Source of the DNA: an uncultured Pseudoxanthomonas sp.
GTDB lineage: Bacteria; Pseudomonadota; Gammaproteobacteria; Xanthomonadales; Xanthomonadaceae
Assembly: GCA_937975725.1 (NCBI GenBank)
Contig: CALJUL010000082.1
Location: 1 to 46,211 of the forward strand
Reading direction: 5' to 3'
Length of the DNA stretch: 46,211 nucleotides
A program made the translations under genes and the position numbers. Positions 41,087 to 46,211 of this stretch are shown in pieces. Position 1 is the stretch's first letter. Each line of letters begins with the position of its first letter. A model generated the notes under the pieces. It searched no databases, was not told where the DNA came from, and saw only the letters and a list, made by a program, of their open reading frames with translations.

Positions 41087-42032
41087 ACTGCGGACGGCCG
41101 CGCTGGCGGCCGCGATCCTGGTGCTGGCCGGCTGCGGCGCGGAGCCGCCGCGCGCGCTGGGCACGCTGGAATGGGACCGGGTGACCCTGCCGTCGCCGGT
41201 GGCCGAGAAGATCGTGCGCATCGACGTGCGCGAAGGCCAGCAGGTCGCGGCCGGCGCGCCGCTGCTGCAACTGGAACTGACGCGCACGCAGTCGCAACTG
41301 GCCGCCGTGCAGGCGCAGGCCGCGCAGAGCCGCGAAGCGCTGGCGGAACTGCGCGCCGGGCCGCGCAGCGAGGACATCGCGCAGGCCCGCGCCGGCCTGG
41401 CGGCCGCGCAGGCACAGGCGCGCGACGCCGATGCCTACTTCGCCCGCCTGCAACCGCTGGGCCGGCAGCGGCTCGTGGCCGCGTCCGAGGTGGATCGGGC
41501 GCGCGCCGCCGCGCAGAGCGCGCAGGCGCAGGTGCGGCTGGCGCAGGCCGCGCTGCTGGAGCTGGAGCGCGGCACGCGGGCGGAGCAGATAGCGCAGGGT
41601 GAGGCCGCGATGGCCGCGGCCGAAGCACAGGCCCAAGTGCAGGCGGCGACGCTGGACAAGCTCACCGTCGTCGCGCCGCGCGCGGGCCGCATCGACAGTC
41701 TGCCGTACAAGCTGGGCGACCAGGCGCCGGTCGGCGCACCGCTGGCCGTCCTGCTGGCCGGCGAGGCGCCGTATGCGCGCGTCTACCTGCCGCAGGCCCT
41801 GCGCAACCGGTTGAAGGTGGGCGACACCGTGCAGGTGCGGCTGGATGGACAGGAACGGACCTACGCCGGCCGCCTGCGAATGATCCGCAGCGAGCCCGTC
41901 TTCACCCCGTACTTCGCATTGACGGGGCAGGACGCCGAGCGCCTGAGCTATCTGGCAGAAATTGGCCTGGGCAAGGAAGCGGCGGACCTGCCGGTCGGCG
42001 CACCGTTGCAGGTGGTGTCCGATGAGCCCTGA
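41076..42032 (+). CDS. HlyD-type periplasmic adaptor lipoprotein
   Basis: A 318-residue membrane fusion protein, YbhG-like. Residues 1-20 are a lipoprotein signal with lipobox LAGC (Cys20). A biotinyl-lipoyl-like half (about 35-70: VAEKIVRIDVREGQQVAAGAPLL) is followed by a long Ala/Gln/Arg-rich coiled coil (about 75-195). The lipoyl domain returns at about 200-235 (VVAPRAGRIDSLPYKLGDQ), followed by a beta-barrel part. It links the inner-membrane ABC transporter to an outer-membrane channel, which is not encoded here. It overlaps tetR upstream and the ATPase gene downstream. Residue 21 after the Cys is Gly, so inner-membrane retention by Asp+2 is not indicated. Confidence 0.9.
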   Translation: MRNELRTAALAAAILVLAGCGAEPPRALGTLEWDRVTLPSPVAEKIVRIDVREGQQVAAGAPLLQLELTRTQSQLAAVQAQAAQSREALAELRAGPRSEDIAQARAGLAAAQAQARDADAYFARLQPLGRQRLVAASEVDRARAAAQSAQAQVRLAQAALLELERGTRAEQIAQGEAAMAAAEAQAQVQAATLDKLTVVAPRAGRIDSLPYKLGDQAPVGAPLAVLLAGEAPYARVYLPQALRNRLKVGDTVQVRLDGQERTYAGRLRMIRSEPVFTPYFALTGQDAERLSYLAEIGLGKEAADLPVGAPLQVVSDEP

Positions 42033-43065
42033 GCATCCCCCTGTATCCCCTGCAGGAGGGGCTTCAGCCCCGACCGGCGACCAGGACGTGCGGTCGGGGC
42101 TGAAGCCCCTCCTGCAGGCGCCATTGGACGATCTGGCCATCCGCGTGCGCGGGCTCACCAAGCGCTTCGGCAACCTCGTGGCGGTGGACGCGGTGGACCT
42201 GGACGTGCCGCGACGGCACGTCTACGGCTTCCTCGGCCCGAACGGTTCCGGCAAGTCCACCACCATCCGCATGCTGTGCGGCCTGCTGACGCCCAGCGCC
42301 GGCGAGATCGACGTGCTGGGCCTGCGCATTCCCGAGCAGGCCGAGCAGTTGCGCACGCGGATCGGCTACATGACCCAGAAGTTCTCGCTGTTCGAGGACC
42401 TGTCGGTGCGCGAGAACCTGGAGTTCCTGGCGGCGGTGCAGGACATTCCGCGCTCGCGGGCGCGCAGGCGCATCGACGAGCTGATCGAGCAGTACCACTT
42501 CCAGGACCGGCAGAAGCAACTGGCCGGCACCATGAGCGGCGGCCAGAAGCAGCGGCTGGCGCTGGCCGGCGCGGTAATACATGAGCCCGAACTGCTGTTC
42601 CTGGACGAACCGACCAGCGCGGTGGATCCGGAATCGCGCCGCGACTTCTGGGAAAAACTCTTCGAACTGGCCGATGCCGGCACCACGCTGCTGGTGTCCA
42701 CGCACTACATGGACGAAGCCGAGCGCTGCCACCGCATCGCCATCCTCGACCGCGGCGTGCTGGTCGCCGACGGCACCCCGGACGCGCTCACCGGCGAACT
42801 GGCCGGGCGCACGCTGGTGGTCGAAGCCGCGCAGCCGCGGCTGGCGCAGAAGGCGCTGCTGGGCCTGCCGGGCGTGCTCAGCGTGGCGCAGATCGGCAAC
42901 GCGCTGCGGGTGCTGATGGCGGAGAACGGCGATGCCGCCGGGCGCATCGCCCACGGCTTGCGTGCGGCGGGCATCGAGGCCGGCGTGTCCGCCTCGCAGG
43001 CCAATCTCGAAGACGTCTTCGTCTCCGCCACGCGCGGCCGGCCCGACCGCGAGGAGGCCGCATGA
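42022..43065 (+). CDS. ABC transporter ATP-binding protein with REP-encoded N-terminus
   Basis: A 347-residue ATPase if read from the ATG at 42022, which overlaps the adaptor stop by 11 nt. Walker A GPNGSGKS is at residues 72-79, signature MSGGQ at 171-175 and Walker B LLFLDEP at 191-197, with H-loop STHYMDE. Residues about 10-33 are translated from a perfect REP palindrome (42049-42118) and have no counterpart in ABC domains. The conserved domain begins near residue 36. A TTG at 42124 is an alternative start with only a poor ribosome site. ABC exporters of this type (YbhF/CcmA-like) serve drug or compound efflux. The gene overlaps the permease start by 4 nt. Confidence 0.92.
   Translation: MSPEHPPVSPAGGASAPTGDQDVRSGLKPLLQAPLDDLAIRVRGLTKRFGNLVAVDAVDLDVPRRHVYGFLGPNGSGKSTTIRMLCGLLTPSAGEIDVLGLRIPEQAEQLRTRIGYMTQKFSLFEDLSVRENLEFLAAVQDIPRSRARRRIDELIEQYHFQDRQKQLAGTMSGGQKQRLALAGAVIHEPELLFLDEPTSAVDPESRRDFWEKLFELADAGTTLLVSTHYMDEAERCHRIAILDRGVLVADGTPDALTGELAGRTLVVEAAQPRLAQKALLGLPGVLSVAQIGNALRVLMAENGDAAGRIAHGLRAAGIEAGVSASQANLEDVFVSATRGRPDREEAA
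42049..42118. repeat. Perfect REP palindrome inside the ABC ATPase frame
   Basis: Arms 42049-42076 and 42091-42118 are perfect 28-nt inverted repeats with a 14-nt loop. The core is GGGGCTTCAGCCCCGACCG, as at 33284-33460 and 38773-38825. It lies wholly within the reading frame that starts at 42022 and stays open in that frame. The strong hairpin in the message could influence translation of the ATPase. Confidence 0.92.
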
Positions 43066-44150
43066 ACCTGCGTCGCCTGATGGCCGTGATGGTCAAGGAG
43101 CTGCGGCAGATGCGCCGCGACCGCATCACCCTGGCGATGATCGTCGGCATCCCGGTGATGCAGTTGCTGCTGTTCGGCTATGCGATCAACACCAACCTGC
43201 GCGACCTGTCCGCCGGCTTCGCCGACCAGGCGCGCACCTCGGCCTCGCGCGCGCTGGTGATGGACATCGTCGCCACCGGCGTGGTGTCGCCCGTGCTGGA
43301 GGCCGCCACGCCGCAGGAACTGGTCGCGGCCATGCGCCGCGGCGAGATCAGCATCGGCGTGGTCGTCCCGCCCGACTACGACCGCCGCCGCGCCGAGGGC
43401 CGCGAGGCGGTGCAGATCCTGGTGGACGGCAGCGACAACGCGGTGCAGAGCGCGGCCGCGCAACTGGCGCAGATGCCGCTGGACGGCGCCGCGAACGGCG
43501 CGCTCGCCGCGCGCACCATCAGCGTGGTCGGCTTCTACAACCCGCAGCGGCGCTCGGCGGTGAACATCGTGCCGGGCCTGATCGGGGTGATCCTGACCAT
43601 GACCATGGTGCTGTTCACCGGCGTGGCCATCGTGCGCGAGCGCGAGCGCGGCAACATGGAACTGCTGATCGCCACGCCGGTGAGCAGCGCCGAGCTGATG
43701 ATCGGCAAGGTGCTGCCCTACGTGGCGATCGGCCTGGTGCAGACAACGATGGTGCTGGCGCTGGGCATGTGGCTGTTCGACGTGCCGCTGGGCGGCAGCC
43801 TGCTGCACGCCTACCTGGCCGCGTGCCTGCTGATCGTGGCCAACCTGACCCTGGGGCTGCTGATCTCCACGCGCGCGCAGTCGCAGTTCCAGGCCATGCA
43901 GATGACCTTCTTCATCTTCCTGCCGTCGATCCTGCTGTCGGGCTTCATGTTCCCGTTCGCCGGCATGCCGAAGGCGGTGCAATGGATCGCCGAAGTGCTG
44001 CCGCTGACGCATTTCCTGCGGCTGATCCGCGGCGTGATGCTGCGCGGCGCGGGCCTGTGGGAAATGTGGACGGACGTGCTGGCGCTGCTGGCCTTCACCG
44101 CGGTGATGATGACGGCGGCGATCCTGCGGTTCCGCAAGCGGCTGGATTGA
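43062..44150 (+). CDS. ABC-2 type transporter permease
   Basis: A 362-residue inner-membrane permease, YhhJ/YbhS-like. One N-terminal helix (about 24-42, MIVGIPVMQLLLFGYAI) is followed by a periplasmic domain (about 43-170). Five more helices lie between about 170 and 358, including VLFTGVAIVRERERGNMELL with the conserved ERERG after the second helix. The start ATGA overlaps the ATPase stop, so they are translationally coupled. E. coli has two permease genes in the related ybh operon. Here one is present, so it probably works as a homodimer. It is convergent with the lipase-like gene, 16 nt apart. Confidence 0.93.
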   Translation: MNLRRLMAVMVKELRQMRRDRITLAMIVGIPVMQLLLFGYAINTNLRDLSAGFADQARTSASRALVMDIVATGVVSPVLEAATPQELVAAMRRGEISIGVVVPPDYDRRRAEGREAVQILVDGSDNAVQSAAAQLAQMPLDGAANGALAARTISVVGFYNPQRRSAVNIVPGLIGVILTMTMVLFTGVAIVRERERGNMELLIATPVSSAELMIGKVLPYVAIGLVQTTMVLALGMWLFDVPLGGSLLHAYLAACLLIVANLTLGLLISTRAQSQFQAMQMTFFIFLPSILLSGFMFPFAGMPKAVQWIAEVLPLTHFLRLIRGVMLRGAGLWEMWTDVLALLAFTAVMMTAAILRFRKRLD

Positions 44151-44166
44151 TCTGCGGGATACGGGC

Positions 44167-45180
44167 TCAGCGATCTTCGACGGTATTCCCGGGTGCGGCA
44201 CCGGCGGGAGGTGCGATCCTAGCCTGGGTATGCGCTTCCCTTTCTCTCGCGATCATGTCGGCGTATTCCGGGCTGCATGCGGGGGCATTGGAACGTTTCA
44301 GGACGTCTAGCGCGGGTGTGGTGTCCAGCGTCCGGTCGGAGCGCACGAACTCGGCGAGGTCGGCGATATGCAGCATCTGCTGCGTCAGGACCCAGCGAAA
44401 GTGGCGATGGATCGAACTCGAGCGGATCAGCCGGAAGCGTTTCGAGCGCTGGTGCCTGGGAGCGCTGCCTGCACCGAAGCGGATCACGTTGAGGATTTCG
44501 CCCGACACCGCCGCCATCCAGATGCGTGGATCCGGCTCAGTATCCACGCCATCGCGTGGACTCGGATTGAGCAGCCATGCTTCCTGGACCAGTGCCCGGG
44601 TCTCGTCGTGCAGGGTGACGTGCGCAGCCAGCCCTCCGCCGAGCGAATAGCCCGCGACCACTAGGCGAGAACGCTGTGGAAACGCGGCGGCGGCCTGCTT
44701 GACGTAAGCACGGGCGGGAGCGAACTGCTCGGGCGAGAAGGACAGGTTGTGCCGGAACCAGTCGCGGCTGTCATTGGTGCCACTGAAGGCGACGACGATT
44801 TCGGGCCTGGACGGATCGTCCGTGTCCCGGATGAAGGTGACGGCGTAGAAACCGGCAGGCTGCGGGCCCTGTTCGAGCGGCTTCCCATAGCGCCGCAGCA
44901 GGGGTTCGCCGATGTAGGTATGCCCACCATCGTCCCCCTCTTGGAGCGCCAGCGCGGCCGCCAGCGCATACGGGTAGCCGTTCACCGATACGTCGTACAA
45001 AGTGACTTGGTGCTTCTCGTCGTATCCGGGTGCGGTGAACGCCGGTGAGTCCAGTTCCTTCACCATGTCCAGATAGCGGCTGTTGCACCAGACCTTCCCT
45101 TCCTCGACTCCCCAGTTGGTGGGTGCGATGGACGCGCATCCCGACAACATGGCGATGACCATCAACGCCAGCGCTTTCAT
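44167..45180 (-). CDS. Lipase-like alpha/beta hydrolase lipoprotein
   Basis: A 337-residue lipoprotein. The lipobox LSGC sets Cys15 as the mature N-terminus. VVAFSGTNDSRDW and the nucleophile elbow GYSLGG (Ser179) mark the lipase class-3-like alpha/beta fold. The rest of the triad is not obvious: an Asp in the LNPSPRDGVD region and a His near RHQRSKR or SIHRHFRW are candidates. The ATG at 45180 was chosen over one 12 codons upstream because it starts the signal peptide and has GGGGAG nearby. The C-terminal third is less conserved-looking. It lies between the efflux operon and miaB on the minus strand. Substrate is unknown. Confidence 0.85.
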   Translation of the reverse strand: MKALALMVIAMLSGCASIAPTNWGVEEGKVWCNSRYLDMVKELDSPAFTAPGYDEKHQVTLYDVSVNGYPYALAAALALQEGDDGGHTYIGEPLLRRYGKPLEQGPQPAGFYAVTFIRDTDDPSRPEIVVAFSGTNDSRDWFRHNLSFSPEQFAPARAYVKQAAAAFPQRSRLVVAGYSLGGGLAAHVTLHDETRALVQEAWLLNPSPRDGVDTEPDPRIWMAAVSGEILNVIRFGAGSAPRHQRSKRFRLIRSSSIHRHFRWVLTQQMLHIADLAEFVRSDRTLDTTPALDVLKRSNAPACSPEYADMIAREREAHTQARIAPPAGAAPGNTVEDR

Positions 45181-45200
45181 GCCGATCTCCCCGAGGGTGT

Positions 45201-45238
45201 CCGTTCCCCATGCCAACGCTGGCCGGGGTGGGGAGCGG
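45201..45238 (-). terminator. Hairpin between miaB and the lipoprotein gene
   Basis: CCGTTCCCCA (45201-45210) pairs with TGGGGAGCGG (45229-45238) over 10 bp with one G-T wobble. It lies just past the miaB stop codon, but no T tract follows on the minus strand. A weak terminator or the leader of the lipoprotein gene are both possible. Confidence 0.35.
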
Positions 45239-45249
45239 TCAGGGCAGGA

Positions 45250-46211
45250 CTAGCCTTCGAGGGCCGCGATCCGGCCGCGCAGCGAGTTGGTCAGCGCCTC
45301 GGTGATGAGCACGTCGACGAACTGGCCGACCAGGCGCGGGTGGCCGGGGAAGTTGACCGAGCGCATGTTCTCGGTCTTGCCGGTCAGTTCGTTGGGATTC
45401 TTCTTCGACGGGCCTTCCACCAGCACCGATTGCACGGTGCCGACCATGCGCTGCGAGATGCCGGCGGCATGGGCGTTGATGTGCTGCTGCAGGCGTTCCA
45501 GGCGCGCGTGCTTGACGCTGTCGGGCGTGTCGTCTTCCAGGTCGGCGGCCGGCGTGCCGGGGCGGCGCGAGTAGATGAAGCTGAAGCTCTGGTCGAAGCC
45601 CACGTCCTCGATCAGCTTCATGGTCTTCTCGAAATCGGCGTCGGTCTCGCCGGGGAAGCCGACGATGAAGTCCGAGCTGATCGAGATGCCCGGGCGCACC
45701 GCGCGCAGCTTGCGCAGCTTCTGTTTGAACTCCAGCGCGGTGTAGCCGCGCTTCATCGCCGACAGCACGCGATCGCTGCCGGACTGCACCGGCAGGTGCA
45801 GGAAGTCGGCCAGTTGCGGCACGTCGCGGTAGGCGTCCACCAGCGAGTCGGAGAATTCCAGCGGGTGCGAGGTGGTGAAGCGGATGCGGCCGATGCCGTC
45901 GATCTGGGCGATGGCGCGGATCAGCAGGCCAAGGTCGGCGACCTCGTTGCTGCCTTCGCCCATGGGGCCGCGGTAGGCGTTGACGTTCTGGCCAAGCAGG
46001 TTGATCTCGCGCACGCCCTGGGCGGCCAGTTGCGCTACTTCCACCAGCACGTCCTCGAACGGCCGGCTGACCTCGGTGCCGCGGGTGTAGGGCACCACGC
46101 AGAACGAGCAGTATTTCGAGCAGCCTTCCATGATCGAGACGAAGGCGCTGGGGCCCTCGGCGCGCGGCTCGGGCAGGCGGTCGAACTTCTCGATCTCCGG
46201 GAAGCTGATGT
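45250..46211 (-). CDS. miaB: tRNA-2-methylthio-N6-dimethylallyladenosine synthase MiaB (3' part)
   Basis: The C-terminal 320 residues of MiaB, with the gene running past the window end. Upstream of an internal Met at 46131 the frame reads SFPEIEKFDRLPEPRAEGPS, which matches E. coli MiaB, so that Met is not the start. The radical-SAM cluster is CSKYCSFC. The barrel continues with GFDQSFSFIYSRRPGTPAA, and the end (VEGPSKKNPNELTGKTENMR onward) is the TRAM domain. MiaB adds methylthio groups to i6A37 in tRNAs. In E. coli it directly precedes ybeZ, but here about 5.4 kb of efflux and other genes separate the two. Confidence 0.96.
   Translation of the reverse strand, partial: ISFPEIEKFDRLPEPRAEGPSAFVSIMEGCSKYCSFCVVPYTRGTEVSRPFEDVLVEVAQLAAQGVREINLLGQNVNAYRGPMGEGSNEVADLGLLIRAIAQIDGIGRIRFTTSHPLEFSDSLVDAYRDVPQLADFLHLPVQSGSDRVLSAMKRGYTALEFKQKLRKLRAVRPGISISSDFIVGFPGETDADFEKTMKLIEDVGFDQSFSFIYSRRPGTPAADLEDDTPDSVKHARLERLQQHINAHAAGISQRMVGTVQSVLVEGPSKKNPNELTGKTENMRSVNFPGHPRLVGQFVDVLITEALTNSLRGRIAALEG

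Noticed and set aside
45250..46131. MiaB beginning at the Met of MEGCSKYC
   Set aside because: The frame continues upstream with sequence matching MiaB to the window edge; that Met lies just before the radical-SAM cysteines and is internal.

Overview
The window is a 46.2 kb piece of a high-GC, gene-dense gammaproteobacterial chromosome, almost certainly Xanthomonadaceae/Lysobacteraceae (Lysobacter, Luteimonas, Thermomonas or Pseudoxanthomonas type). Three things point there. Aspartate kinase and diaminopimelate decarboxylase are fused in one 876-residue protein. MurL (UDP-MurNAc-L-Ala-L-Glu epimerase) is encoded next to its partner ligase, the xanthomonad route to D-glutamate in peptidoglycan. 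Intergenic spaces carry REP-like palindromes of the type common in this family. I see no rRNA, tRNA, CRISPR array, prophage or insertion sequence; the window looks like core chromosome with one efflux module that may be an insertion.

Layout. 1-508: a G-quadruplex-capable heptamer array, a strong terminator and a basic-tailed HU protein. 772-6890: an EF-G-like GTPase (minus), then OsmC, an alpha/beta hydrolase, a Tyr/Gly-rich glycine-zipper protein and an exported YtcJ-like amidohydrolase. 6891-7331: palindromes and degenerate repeats only. 7332-16584: PhzF-like protein, LysAC fusion, murL-murD2 (overlapping), an exported dienelactone hydrolase-like protein, ispB and ssb. 16633-20052: the complete dTDP-L-rhamnose operon rfbBACD. 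20168-32111: a peptide and nitrogen block with two exported S9 peptidases around a divergent POT/OPT transporter pair, a DUF819 membrane protein, then cstA-ybdD. 32223-33236: corA.

33464-40152 (minus strand): a run that reads, in transcription order, a 97-residue unknown, phoH (ybeZ), ybeY, a secreted unknown, corC (ybeX), a DUF4105/Lnb-type membrane protein and a GH97 glycosidase. In E. coli and relatives the order miaB-ybeZ-ybeY-ybeX ends in lnt, the apolipoprotein N-acyltransferase. Here the lnt slot holds a protein with the architecture of the Bacteroidota-type N-acyltransferase Lnb (periplasmic His/Cys domain plus five membrane helices). This is the most interesting observation in the window. 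40295-44150: a TetR-adaptor-ABC ATPase-permease efflux operon with a palindrome overlapping the tetR start codon and a perfect 28-bp-arm REP palindrome inside the ATPase reading frame. 44167-45180: a lipase-like lipoprotein. 45250-end: the 3' part of miaB, which runs off the window.

All calls rest on reading the sequence and remembered family features. No database search was run. Start codons were chosen from Shine-Dalgarno spacing, overlaps and family N-termini and differ in several places from the longest open frame.
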